DNA of 64,000 bases, taken from positions 186,001 to 250,000 of the forward strand of contig NZ_CP127165.1 of NCBI RefSeq assembly GCF_030264275.1, given 5' to 3'. A program made the translations under genes and the position numbers. The notes below the pieces were generated by a model. The model was not told the DNA's origin, ran no database searches, and saw only the letters and a program-made list of their open reading frames with translations. The stretch's first letter is position 1. The number at the start of each line of letters is the position of its first letter. Origin of the DNA: Marivivens sp. LCG002 (GTDB taxonomy: Bacteria; Pseudomonadota; Alphaproteobacteria; Rhodobacterales; Rhodobacteraceae). Shown piece by piece: positions 8,959 through 17,199 of the stretch.

Positions 8959-9726
8959 ATGGATACGCTTTTTAGTTCTCTCCCTCTTGAGCTCATCGTT
9001 TTTGCCTTTGGTGTCACTCTCGTTGCGGGTGTTGTCAAAGGTGCCGTAGGGTTTGCGATGCCATTGATCATGATCTCGGGAATGGGAATCGCAATAGACC
9101 CCAAAGTGGTTGTTGCCGCGATCATCTTTCCGATTGTGATGTCGAACTTTCTACAGGTGGCAAAGGCGGGCTTTGGAGAGGCGAGACAAGCGCTCAAGGA
9201 TTACGCTGTTTATGTGTCGATCGTCTGTGTGATGATCCTTGTCTCGGCTCAATTCCTGACGGTTATTCCCACTGAAACGATGTTCCTTGTGCTGGGGATT
9301 CCAGTCACAATCCTCTGTGCGATCCAGATTGCGGGGGTCCGGTTTACCATTCCTGAGAATCGCCGAGGCGTATCCGCGGTGATCGCAGGGTTCCTTTCCG
9401 GGGCGCTCGGCGGTCTTGCGGGGACTTGGGGCCCGACAACCGTGCTTTACCTCGTCGCGGTCGAGACGCCCAAGGCACGACAGATCGTGGTTCAGGGTGT
9501 TGTTTATGGTCTCGGCTCGGTGATGCTCTTGATGGGGCATCTGAAGTCGGGCGTGATGAATGCGGAAACTTGGCCGCTCTCGGCGCTTCTTCTGATCCCC
9601 GCTTTCCTCGGGATGCGGATCGGTTTCCTGATCCAGGATCGCATCGACCAAGACGCATTCCGCAAAGTAACGCTTTGGGTGCTTTTGATTGCGGGACTCA
9701 ACCTTGTGCGTCGCGGTTTGATCTAG
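8959..9726 (+). CDS. TauE/SafE-type sulfite exporter family permease
   Basis: 255 residues, almost entirely hydrophobic with about eight membrane segments. The start LELIVFAFGVTLVAGVVKGAVGFAMP and the middle LGGLAGTWGPTTVLYL are the two repeated signatures of TauE/SafE/DUF81 permeases, which are linked to export or import of sulfonates, sulfite or other organic anions. The substrate cannot be read from sequence. An in-frame stop lies upstream of the ATG at 8959 and AGGA is directly adjacent to it, so the Shine-Dalgarno is poor and initiation may be leaderless. It is divergent from mcd. Confidence 0.82.
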   Translation: MDTLFSSLPLELIVFAFGVTLVAGVVKGAVGFAMPLIMISGMGIAIDPKVVVAAIIFPIVMSNFLQVAKAGFGEARQALKDYAVYVSIVCVMILVSAQFLTVIPTETMFLVLGIPVTILCAIQIAGVRFTIPENRRGVSAVIAGFLSGALGGLAGTWGPTTVLYLVAVETPKARQIVVQGVVYGLGSVMLLMGHLKSGVMNAETWPLSALLLIPAFLGMRIGFLIQDRIDQDAFRKVTLWVLLIAGLNLVRRGLI

Positions 9727-9736
9727 AAACGAAAAA

Positions 9737-9758
9737 GGGCAGAACCGAAGTTCTGCCC
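9737..9758 (-). terminator. Intrinsic terminator of pckA
   Basis: GGGCAGAA pairs with TTCTGCCC around a 6-base loop. On the minus strand the hairpin is followed by TTTTTCG, so it fits pckA best. The plus-strand side has no good U-tract. Confidence 0.75.
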
Positions 9759-9782
9759 CCATCTCTTTGTTTGGCAAGAGCC

Positions 9783-11381
9783 TTAGCCGATTGCGGCGGC
9801 TTTCACGTCCTCGTCGATGAAGGGGACGTATTTTTCAAAGTTGGCCGAGAACATTTCAACCAGCTTGTTGGCCTGTGCGTCATAGGCGGCCTTGTCGGCC
9901 CAAGTGCTGCGCGGATCGAGAAGACCGGCATCAACGCCTTCAACAGCTGTCGGAACTTCGAAGCCGAAGTTCGGGTCCTTACGGAAGGTGGACTCGATCA
10001 GCGTGCCGTCGAGCGCAGCGGTCAGCAGCGCACGGGTCGCTTTGATCGGCATACGCGAGCCTGTGCCGTAGGCCCCGCCGGTCCAGCCAGTGTTCACCAG
10101 CCAGCAGGTTGCGCCGTGCGATGCGATCTTTTCCTGAAGCAGCTTGCCATAAACCTCGGGGCGGCGCGGCATGAAGGGTGCGCCAAAGCAGGTCGAGAAG
10201 GTCGGTTCGGGTTCGGTCACGCCACGCTCGGTGCCGGCCACCTTGGAGGTGAAGCCCGAAAGGAAGTGATACATCGCCTGAGCGGGTGTCAGACGTGCAA
10301 TCGGAGGAAGAACGCCGAAAGCGTCACAGGTGAGCATGATGATGTTCTTGGGGTGACCGCCAAGTGCGGTGTCCGACGCGTTCGAGATATAGTCGAGCGG
10401 GTAGGCGCAACGCATGTTTGCGGTCAGGCTGTCGTCGTTGAAGTCGAGCTCTTTGGTCTCTTCGTCGAACACCATGTTCTCGATCACGGTCGCGAACTTC
10501 TTGGTGGTGGCGTAGATTTCAGGCTCGGCTTCGGCCGAGAGGTTGATGGTCTTGGCGTAGCAGCCGCCTTCGAAGTTGAAGGTGCCGCGATCCGACCAGC
10601 CATGCTCGTCATCGCCGATAAGAACACGCGACGGGTCAGCCGAAAGCGTGGTCTTGCCCGTCCCCGAAAGGCCGAAGAACACCGCCGTATCGACGGGGTT
10701 GCCCGGCGCATGGTTGGCCGAGCAGTGCATCGGCATGATGCCCTCTTCGGGGAGCAGGTAGTTGAGGAGGGTAAAGACCGACTTCTTGTTCTCGCCTGCG
10801 TATTCTGTGCCACCGATCAGGATGATCTTTTTGGCAAAGTTCAGGGTGATGACGGTTTCGGTGCGGCAGCCGTGCTTTTCAGGATCGGCCTTGAAGGTCG
10901 GGCAGTTGATGATAGTCCATTCCGGCGTGAAGGTGTCCAGCTCGGCGCGCTCGGGGCGGCGAAGCAAGTGGCGGATGAACAGACCGTGCCACGCAAGCTC
11001 GGTTACCACGCGCACGTCCAGACGGTGTGCCGGATCGGCGCCCCCGAAAAGATCCTGAACGTGGTAGGTTTTGCCCTTCATGTGCTCGAGCATGTCGGCG
11101 TAAAGAACATCGAACTTGCCCGCATCCATCGGCGGGTTGTTTTCCCACCAGATGGTGTTTTCGACTTCGGGTGTTTTGACGACGAATTTGTCTTTGGGCG
11201 AACGGCCGGTGTGCTTGCCCGTGGTCACCAAAAGCGATCCGCCTTGGCCCAGCGTGCCTTCTTCGGCTTTGATCGCGGCCTGCACAAGATCCGGTTCGAT
11301 CAGGTTGTAATAGACATAACCCAGTCCATGGATGCCCTGATCTTCAAGCTTCATGGTTGGGTTGACCCGTCCGTGGTCCAT
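9783..11381 (-). CDS. pckA: Phosphoenolpyruvate carboxykinase (ATP)
   Basis: 532 residues from the ATG at 11381, which follows AGGAGAG; a longer frame up to 11429 lacks such a site. The enzyme converts oxaloacetate and ATP to PEP and CO2, the first step of gluconeogenesis. The P-loop GLSGTGKT lies at residues 237-244 with Lys243. Nearby are LIGDDEHGW, carrying the metal-binding Asp, and [10 protein letters not shown]. It is transcribed away from chvI-chvG. The upstream region holds three copies of a TTAGCGC element, suggesting specific regulation of gluconeogenesis. Confidence 0.97.
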   Translation of the reverse strand: MDHGRVNPTMKLEDQGIHGLGYVYYNLIEPDLVQAAIKAEEGTLGQGGSLLVTTGKHTGRSPKDKFVVKTPEVENTIWWENNPPMDAGKFDVLYADMLEHMKGKTYHVQDLFGGADPAHRLDVRVVTELAWHGLFIRHLLRRPERAELDTFTPEWTIINCPTFKADPEKHGCRTETVITLNFAKKIILIGGTEYAGENKKSVFTLLNYLLPEEGIMPMHCSANHAPGNPVDTAVFFGLSGTGKTTLSADPSRVLIGDDEHGWSDRGTFNFEGGCYAKTINLSAEAEPEIYATTKKFATVIENMVFDEETKELDFNDDSLTANMRCAYPLDYISNASDTALGGHPKNIIMLTCDAFGVLPPIARLTPAQAMYHFLSGFTSKVAGTERGVTEPEPTFSTCFGAPFMPRRPEVYGKLLQEKIASHGATCWLVNTGWTGGAYGTGSRMPIKATRALLTAALDGTLIESTFRKDPNFGFEVPTAVEGVDAGLLDPRSTWADKAAYDAQANKLVEMFSANFEKYVPFIDEDVKAAAIG

Positions 11382-11471
11382 TGTCTCTCTCCTAATGTGA
11401 CCGGCCTTGAGTGGCCTGTAGACCTTCACATAGCAGCAAGATTTTTCTCAAGAAAAGGACACATTTACACA

Positions 11472-11516
11472 GTTAGCGCGAACATTTTCGTGTTAGCGCA
11501 ACCATTTAGCGCGACC
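11472..11516. promoter_or_regulatory. Three TTAGCGC repeats upstream of pckA, candidate operators
   Basis: The elements are GTTAGCGCGAAC (11472-11483), GTTAGCGCAACC (11492-11503) and TTTAGCGCGACC (11505-11516). The first is one mismatch from the palindrome GTTAGCGCTAAC. The first two start 20 bases apart, close to two helical turns. LacI-family regulators commonly bind palindromes with a central GC step of this kind, and a LacI-family regulator (PckR) controls pckA in Sinorhizobium. Assigning that regulator here is inference. They lie ~90-135 bases upstream of the pckA start, in the spacer shared with chvI. Confidence 0.55.
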
Positions 11517-11679
11517 ATAGTCGGGTATGGCAAATTAGTCATCCTTTGAGGATTCATGTTCCAAAATGTTGCCGCAAACAGTCGGAGTGACACTTTAGGA
11601 TTGATTCGTTTTCTCAAAAGGAGGAAAAACACTATTAAAATGGGCAATAACAAGAGCAGTCACAAAAGGGGTTAACCCG

Positions 11680-12381
11680 ATGCAAAAAATCGCGTTGGTA
11701 GACGACGATCGGAATATTCTTACTTCGGTCGCCATGACACTCGAGGCCGAAGGTTTCGAGGTCGAGACATATAACGACGGACAGGCGGCGCTTGACGCCT
11801 TCAACAAGAAGCTTCCCGACATGGCGGTGCTGGATATCAAAATGCCACGCATGGACGGCATGGATCTTCTGCAACGGCTTCGTCAAAAAACCACGATGCC
11901 GGTCATTTTCCTCACGTCCAAAGATGACGAGATCGACGAAGTGCTCGGTCTTCGCATGGGGGCCGACGATTATGTGAAAAAGCCGTTTTCCCAGCGTCTT
12001 CTGGTCGAGCGTATCCGCGCACTTCTCCGCCGTCAGGATGCGATCAACGGTGCTCCTGTCGAAGAGACTGAAGAAAACAAAGTGATCGAGCGCGGCAATC
12101 TCAAGATGGATCCGCTTCGTCATGCCGTGACGTGGAAGGGTAAGGACGTATCTCTTACGGTAACCGAATTCCTCCTTCTGCAAGCCCTCGCGCAGCGCCC
12201 CGGTTTTGTCAAAAGCCGTGACCAGCTGATGGATGTGGCCTATGATGATCAGGTCTATGTGGATGACCGCACGATCGACAGCCACATCAAACGTCTGCGC
12301 AAGAAAATGCGCCAAGCGGATGATGAGTTTACGGCAATCGAGACGCTGTATGGCATCGGCTATCGCTATAACGAAGAATAA
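11680..12381 (+). CDS. chvI: Response regulator ChvI (OmpR/PhoB family)
   Basis: 233 residues. The receiver domain has the acidic triad DDD at 8-10, phosphoacceptor Asp52 ([13 protein letters not shown]) and Lys in the VKKPF motif near 102. The C-terminal winged-helix DNA-binding domain ends in [13 protein letters not shown] ... [10 protein letters not shown]. With ChvG it forms the envelope/acid-stress two-component system conserved in alphaproteobacteria. AAGGGG lies about 8 bases upstream of the ATG. chvG follows after 3 bases. The assignment rests on the domain types plus the chvG-hprK-PTS neighbourhood. Confidence 0.92.
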   Translation: MQKIALVDDDRNILTSVAMTLEAEGFEVETYNDGQAALDAFNKKLPDMAVLDIKMPRMDGMDLLQRLRQKTTMPVIFLTSKDDEIDEVLGLRMGADDYVKKPFSQRLLVERIRALLRRQDAINGAPVEETEENKVIERGNLKMDPLRHAVTWKGKDVSLTVTEFLLLQALAQRPGFVKSRDQLMDVAYDDQVYVDDRTIDSHIKRLRKKMRQADDEFTAIETLYGIGYRYNEE

Positions 12382-12384
12382 AGA

Positions 12385-14103
12385 ATGACCGCATCGCCCA
12401 ATATCGACGTTCGTGATCTCCGTTCGGTGCGAAAGGCCGCTCGGGAATCCGATGTGGTTTTGGGCGACGACTACCTCACGCCAGATTCCGTGATGGATCG
12501 CGAATATCGTGAACAGCACGGGAAAAAGCGGCTTTTTACGGTCAAAAGCTCGCCTCTTGCTCGCAAGATCATCACCTTTAACCTCTTGTCGATCATCATT
12601 CTTGTGGCAGGCGTTCTTTTTCTGAACCCCTCGCGCGAGAATTTGGCCTTTCAGCGGACCCAAGGGCTTGTTCGTGAAGCAGAGCTCATCGCTGATGTGT
12701 TCGAGGCGACCTTGCCCGCAGGGGCTCCGGTGAACCTTGCGACAAGCGACGGGATCGAGGCGGATCTCGTGCTCGGTGGTCTTGATATTCGGGGCGGGGT
12801 CAAGGTTTTTATCTTTGATCCCACAGGCGTACTCATCGCCGAGCGCGAAGCCGAGGCGAATACCACTTTCACGAACGGGAGCACGGTTCTGACCGATCTG
12901 TTGTATCGGGGGTGGAACGCGCTTTCGCAGATTTTTGGCCCCTCGACGTCGAAACGCGTCATCCTTTCCGACATTGATCGTGCCCGCACCACCGCAGTCG
13001 AGGCCGTGGGGTCGGGGAACGAAGCCCAGATCAGTCTGGGCGCTGATGGTGGAACAGTCTTTTCCGTGGCGACGCCGATCCTTCAGAATAATGCGGCCAT
13101 CGGCGCGGTTGCCGTGCTGAGTGCGGATGGCGAGCTTGATCAGCTTGTCCGTCAGGAACGCGAGCAGGTGCTCCAGATGTTGATTATCGGGGTCGTCGTG
13201 TCGATTGCGATGTCACTTGTGCTTGCTTCGACGATCGCAAATCCGCTTGCCGATCTTGCCGCTGCGGCCGAGTTGGGGCGTGATCGCAACGCGCGCAAGA
13301 TGAACCCCGGTCGCATTCGCATTCCCGATCTGACAGCACGTCCCGATGAGATCGGCCGTCTTTCGGCGGCGCTCCGCGGTATGGTCGCAGCGCTCTATGA
13401 GCGGATCGAGAACAACGAGCAATTCGCGGCCGACGTCGCGCACGAGATCAAGAATCCGCTTGCGTCTCTCCGCTCCGCGGTCGGCACACTCCGCGTTGCA
13501 AAACGGGACGATCAGCGCGAGCGTCTTCTCGAGGTGATCGAACATGACGTCGTGCGACTCGATCGTCTTGTGAGCGATATTTCCAATGCCTCCCGTCTCG
13601 ACAGCGAATTGGTGAAGGAAGAAGAGGAAGAGTTCGACCTTATCAAAATGGTCGGCAACCTGAATGAATTCTTGGGTGGCCAAGCCCGCGAAAAGGGTAT
13701 CGATTACCTGACCGACATGCCGAACGTTCCGATCAGGATTTCGGGTCTAGAGGGGCGTTTGGCCCAAGTTTTCGTCAACCTGATCACCAATGCGATCTCC
13801 TTTTGTGAAGAGGGTGATGCCATACGGGTATGGGTTCGTCGCCGTGACAACCGTGTCCTTGTCGTGGTCGAGGACACAGGTCCGGGCATTCCCGACACAG
13901 CCCTGACCAAAATCTTCAAACGGTTTTACTCCGAGCGTCCCGCAGGCCAGTTCGGCAATAACTCGGGCCTTGGGCTCGCGATTTCCAAGCAAATTGTGGA
14001 AGCGCATGGCGGCGTTATCTGGGCCGAGAACATTCGCCCGACCGAGGCTGATATTTCCTCGGAGCCACTTGGTGCGCGGTTTGTTGTCGGGCTTCCCGTC
14101 TAA
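12385..14103 (+). CDS. chvG: Sensor histidine kinase ChvG
   Basis: 572 residues. A first membrane segment at about 54-75 and a second at about 265-290 flank a periplasmic sensor domain. A HAMP linker, the H-box FAADVAHEIKNPLASLRSA (phospho-His353) and an ATPase domain (NLITNAISFCEEGD, DTGPGIP, GLGLAISKQIVEAHGG) follow. ChvG phosphorylates ChvI; in rhizobia the periplasmic ExoR protein controls it, but no exoR gene is seen here. The hprK start is 2 bases after the stop. In this order, sensing of envelope state and PTS-based nutrient control are encoded together. Confidence 0.93.
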   Translation: MTASPNIDVRDLRSVRKAARESDVVLGDDYLTPDSVMDREYREQHGKKRLFTVKSSPLARKIITFNLLSIIILVAGVLFLNPSRENLAFQRTQGLVREAELIADVFEATLPAGAPVNLATSDGIEADLVLGGLDIRGGVKVFIFDPTGVLIAEREAEANTTFTNGSTVLTDLLYRGWNALSQIFGPSTSKRVILSDIDRARTTAVEAVGSGNEAQISLGADGGTVFSVATPILQNNAAIGAVAVLSADGELDQLVRQEREQVLQMLIIGVVVSIAMSLVLASTIANPLADLAAAAELGRDRNARKMNPGRIRIPDLTARPDEIGRLSAALRGMVAALYERIENNEQFAADVAHEIKNPLASLRSAVGTLRVAKRDDQRERLLEVIEHDVVRLDRLVSDISNASRLDSELVKEEEEEFDLIKMVGNLNEFLGGQAREKGIDYLTDMPNVPIRISGLEGRLAQVFVNLITNAISFCEEGDAIRVWVRRRDNRVLVVVEDTGPGIPDTALTKIFKRFYSERPAGQFGNNSGLGLAISKQIVEAHGGVIWAENIRPTEADISSEPLGARFVVGLPV

Positions 14104-14105
14104 AC

Positions 14106-14537
14106 ATGTCGGGGCCGGATGTGGGTGACACAATTCACGCCTCGGCTATCGTTCTGGACGGCAAAGGACTTCTTATTCTCGGCCCCTCGGGAAGCGGCAA
14201 ATCTTCCTTGGCGCTTGAAATGATGGCGCGCGGAGCAACGCTTGTGGCCGATGACCGCTGTTTGATTCAGGTGCAGGACGACAAGCTCTTTGTCTCTCCC
14301 CCTGCTACGATTGCCGGCCAGATCGAGGCGCGCGGGATCGGCATTCTGAATGCCGACTTTGCGCCTTTTGCTTCGATCGACGTGATTGTGGATCTTGGTC
14401 GGAAATCACCGAAACGTTTGCCTGAGCAATTGACGATGACACTTGCGGGCGTCACACTCCCATTAGTTCACAAGGTCGATAATCCAAGTTTTCCGGCACT
14501 GCTTTTGCAGGTTCTGCGAGGCGGTCGGAGAGATTGA
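14106..14537 (+). CDS. hprK: HPr kinase/phosphorylase, short alphaproteobacterial form
   Basis: 143 residues, less than half of Gram-positive HprK (~310), because only the C-terminal kinase domain is present, as is usual in alphaproteobacteria. Walker A is GPSGSGKS at residues 26-33. It is followed by VADDRCLIQ, ARGIGILN and DLGRKSPKRLPE, the conserved kinase core. It should phosphorylate HPr on Ser46, a residue found in the ptsH product 1.3 kb downstream. The gene starts 2 bases after chvG, linking kinase expression to the ChvGI operon. Confidence 0.92.
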   Translation: MSGPDVGDTIHASAIVLDGKGLLILGPSGSGKSSLALEMMARGATLVADDRCLIQVQDDKLFVSPPATIAGQIEARGIGILNADFAPFASIDVIVDLGRKSPKRLPEQLTMTLAGVTLPLVHKVDNPSFPALLLQVLRGGRRD

Positions 14538-14539
14538 GC

Positions 14540-15484
14540 ATGGTTCAGAGCGAAGAGGGCCCGCCCCCACAGGCGGGGAGAGATATCGATAGTCAGATTG
14601 TGCGCGTCATCTTGGTGACGGGCCCTTCAGGTGCGGGCCGCACCACCACTGTTCGCGCGCTCGAGGACTTTGGCTACGAGGTGATAGACAACCTACCTTT
14701 GTCCCTCTTGGATCGCTTGCTTACCGGACCCAAGCTTGATCGTCCGATCGTTCTGGGGATCGATGTCCGTAACCGCGATTTTTCTGTGGATGCGTTCTTG
14801 CGGGTGATCGACACACTTACGCGCGATCCGAGTATTGAGGTTCAGTTGCTCTATCTCGATTGTGCCGAAGACGAGCTTATCCGTCGCTATTCGGAAACCC
14901 GCCGCAAGCACCCGCTTCTGCCGGATCAAGCGCCGATCATCGGGATCAGCCAAGAGCGCGCCTTGCTTGTGCCGATCCGCAACAAAGCCGACATTTTGAT
15001 CGACACGACAGGTCTTTCGCCCCACGATCTTCGTGTCGAAATCGAAGCGGCGTTCGGTATTGATAGCCGCAAGAACATGTTGTTGTCGGTGCAGTCTTTC
15101 TCCTATCGCAGGGGCATCCCGCGCGGTGTGGATTTTGTGTTCGACTGCCGCTTTCTCCGCAATCCTCACTGGGAGCCGAGCTTGAGGGCGAATGACGGAC
15201 GCGAAAAAGGGGTCGCAGACTATGTGAAGGCTGATCCCGACTTTGAACAATTCTTGCAAAATGTGCTCTCCTTGATGGAATTGACGGTGCCTTTGTTCAA
15301 GAATAGCGGGAAGTCCCATCTCTCGATCGCATTTGGATGCACGGGCGGGCAACATAGATCGGTTGCGATGACCGAAATCGTAACGGATGCACTTGCAGAA
15401 AAAGGATTGCAGGTATCTAAACGTCACCGAGAATTGGAACGGCGCGAAGGTGACTCTGCGCCAAGCAAGGGAACTGCGCATTGA
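14540..15484 (+). CDS. rapZ: RapZ/YvcJ family nucleotide-binding protein
   Basis: 314 residues from the ATG at 14540, with GGAG 9 bases upstream; a TTG at 14534 in the same frame is too close to that site. RapZ of E. coli is an RNase E adapter controlling GlmZ sRNA; the Gram-positive homologue YvcJ binds nucleotides. The N-terminal P-loop reads GPSGAGRTT at 28-36, with Arg34 where most homologues have Lys. The C-terminal FGCTGGQHRSV motif is intact. It overlaps the EIIA gene by 4 bases. Confidence 0.93.
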   Translation: MVQSEEGPPPQAGRDIDSQIVRVILVTGPSGAGRTTTVRALEDFGYEVIDNLPLSLLDRLLTGPKLDRPIVLGIDVRNRDFSVDAFLRVIDTLTRDPSIEVQLLYLDCAEDELIRRYSETRRKHPLLPDQAPIIGISQERALLVPIRNKADILIDTTGLSPHDLRVEIEAAFGIDSRKNMLLSVQSFSYRRGIPRGVDFVFDCRFLRNPHWEPSLRANDGREKGVADYVKADPDFEQFLQNVLSLMELTVPLFKNSGKSHLSIAFGCTGGQHRSVAMTEIVTDALAEKGLQVSKRHRELERREGDSAPSKGTAH

Positions 15485-15885
15485 TCGGGATTGTGATTGT
15501 CGCACATGGGGGGCTGGCGCAGGAATACCTTGCCGCAGTTGAACATGTCGTCGGCAAACAAGAGGGCATGCGCGCCATCGCCATCGGTCCCGAAGATGAT
15601 CGAGAAGCCAAGCAAGACGAAATCTGTCGCGCTGCGAACGAAGTCGATACGGGCAACGGCGTTGTGCTCTGCACCGATCTGTTCGGGGGCTCTCCTTCAA
15701 ATCTTTCACTGCGGGCCTGTAGTCTCACGGACCGACGCATCCTCTATGGGACCAATTTGCCCATGTTGATCAAGTTGGCGAAATGTCGGGGCCGTACAGT
15801 GCCGGACGCCGTCAATGCCGCCTTGACTGCGGGACGAAAGTATATCGACAGCCACGCTGTCACCTCGGACATGGACTTTGATTGA
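15481..15885 (+). CDS. PTS EIIA component, mannose family
   Basis: 134 residues. A single EIIA domain of the mannose type, beginning IGIVIVAHGGLAQEYL, with phospho-His9. It continues with a VVLCTDLFGGSPSN segment typical of the fold. In alphaproteobacteria such stand-alone EIIA proteins accept phosphate from HPr and act in regulation, not sugar uptake; no EIIB/EIIC is present here. It starts at a TTG overlapping the rapZ stop. Symbols ptsM and manX are both in use, so none is given. Confidence 0.92.
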   Translation: MIGIVIVAHGGLAQEYLAAVEHVVGKQEGMRAIAIGPEDDREAKQDEICRAANEVDTGNGVVLCTDLFGGSPSNLSLRACSLTDRRILYGTNLPMLIKLAKCRGRTVPDAVNAALTAGRKYIDSHAVTSDMDFD

Positions 15886-16154
15886 TGGCCTATCGCAAAC
15901 TCAAGATTGTAAACGTGAAGGGGCTGCACGCACGGGCCTCGGCAAAATTGTCCGAGCTTTGCGAAAGGTTCGATGCGACCGCCACTGTGTCCAAGGACGG
16001 TGAATCCGCGGGAGGAGACAGCATCATGGGGCTCCTGATGCTCGCAGCATCGATTGGCACCTATATCGAAGTCGAAACGAACGGTGCTCAGGCCGAGGAA
16101 CTTGCCGCCGCAATCGAGGCTCTCGTTGCCGACAAATTCGGCGAAGGCAACTGA
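15885..16154 (+). CDS. ptsH: Phosphocarrier protein HPr
   Basis: 89 residues from the ATG at 15885, which overlaps the EIIA stop by one base. HPr carries phosphate from enzyme I to EIIA on His15 (VKGLHARASAKL), and is the target of HprK at Ser46 (AGGDSIMGLLML); both positions match the classical numbering exactly. Together with hprK, rapZ and EIIA it makes a regulatory PTS branch. Enzyme I is not in this window. It is the last gene of the chvI operon and converges on hbd. Confidence 0.95.
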   Translation: MAYRKLKIVNVKGLHARASAKLSELCERFDATATVSKDGESAGGDSIMGLLMLAASIGTYIEVETNGAQAEELAAAIEALVADKFGEGN

Positions 16155-16155
16155 T

Positions 16156-16175
16156 CCGACCCTTTAGCGGGTCGG
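16156..16175. terminator. Hairpin between ptsH and hbd
   Basis: CCGACCC (16156-16162) pairs with GGGTCGG (16169-16175). It overlaps the end of hbd. There is no clear U-tract on either strand, so terminator function is only possible. Confidence 0.35.
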
Positions 16176-17039
16176 AACAGGCTTTTCTCCACGATAATCA
16201 TAGAAACCGCGCTGGGTTTTGCGCCCGAGCCAACCCGCTTCGACATATTTGGTCAAGAGCGGGCAGGGGCGGTATTTCGTGTCGGCAAGACCGTCATGGA
16301 GCACGTTCATAATCGCCAGACAGGTATCGAGCCCGATAAAGTCGGCAAGCTCGAGCGGGCCCATTGGATGGTTCGCACCGAGTTTCATCGATGTGTCGAT
16401 AGATTCGACCGAGCCGACACCTTCGTAGAGCGTATAAATCGCCTCGTTGATCATCGGCATAAGGATGCGGTTCACGATGAATGCGGGGAAATCCTCGGCC
16501 GCAGCGGATGTTTTTCCAAGTTTTTCGACAACTGCGTGACAGGCTTGGAATGTCTCTTCATCGGTGGCAATGCCGCGGATCAGCTCGACCAGCTGCATCA
16601 CCGGCACGGGGTTCATAAAGTGGAACCCGATGAACTTCTCGGGGCGATCCGTTCGGCTTCCCAATCGGGTAATCGAGATCGAAGAGGTGTTCGAAGCCAG
16701 AATGGTGGTCGGCTTGAGGTGCGGGAGCAAATCCTCGAAGATGGCTTGCTTGATCGTCTCTCGCTCGGTTGCCGCCTCGATGACAAGATCGGTCTGCCCA
16801 AGATCGGCCAATGTGGTGGTCGTCTTGATGCGCGCCATGGCTTCGGCTTTTTGCTCGGCGGAAATCACGCCTTTTCCGACCTGACGCTCAAGATTTTTAT
16901 CGATCAAGCCAAGCGCCTTGCTCATGGCCTCGGCGCTGACGTCGGTGAGCAGGACATCAAATCCGGCAAGAGCAAATACATGGGCGATACCGTTCCCCAT
17001 CTGACCTGCGCCAACGATTCCAACATGCTGGATATCCAT
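16164..17039 (-). CDS. 3-hydroxybutyryl-CoA dehydrogenase
   Basis: 291 residues, the standard length. It oxidises (S)-3-hydroxybutyryl-CoA to acetoacetyl-CoA with NAD(P), or the reverse. The N-terminal Rossmann motif VGIVGAGQMGNGIAHVFALAG, the ILASNTSSISITRL segment and GFHFMNPVPVMQLVEL around the catalytic His are all present. GAGAGG lies 7 bases before the ATG. It reads leftward after etfBA but is separated from it by the DUF6473 gene on the other strand. It probably serves C4 acyl-CoA metabolism (PHB, ethylmalonyl-CoA pathway). It has been called hbd, hbdA or paaH. Confidence 0.93.
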   Translation of the reverse strand: MDIQHVGIVGAGQMGNGIAHVFALAGFDVLLTDVSAEAMSKALGLIDKNLERQVGKGVISAEQKAEAMARIKTTTTLADLGQTDLVIEAATERETIKQAIFEDLLPHLKPTTILASNTSSISITRLGSRTDRPEKFIGFHFMNPVPVMQLVELIRGIATDEETFQACHAVVEKLGKTSAAAEDFPAFIVNRILMPMINEAIYTLYEGVGSVESIDTSMKLGANHPMGPLELADFIGLDTCLAIMNVLHDGLADTKYRPCPLLTKYVEAGWLGRKTQRGFYDYRGEKPVPTR

Positions 17040-17199
17040 AATCTTGCCTCTCGCTATTCTAGGGCACCTTAGTCCTGAAGATTTGGCTTCATCAAGACAC
17101 GCCGCTTATCAGAGTTGGTTCAAATTCGAAATTTAGCAACTTGGCAAGGAATTTGGGCGAATCTTCTTTCAGGTGAGTGAAAATACGAGTGGTGGAAAA

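Noticed and set aside
9426-11549. 707-codon plus-strand frame opposite pckA
   Set aside because: Antisense to a complete pckA and overlapping the end of the TauE-type gene; no domains.
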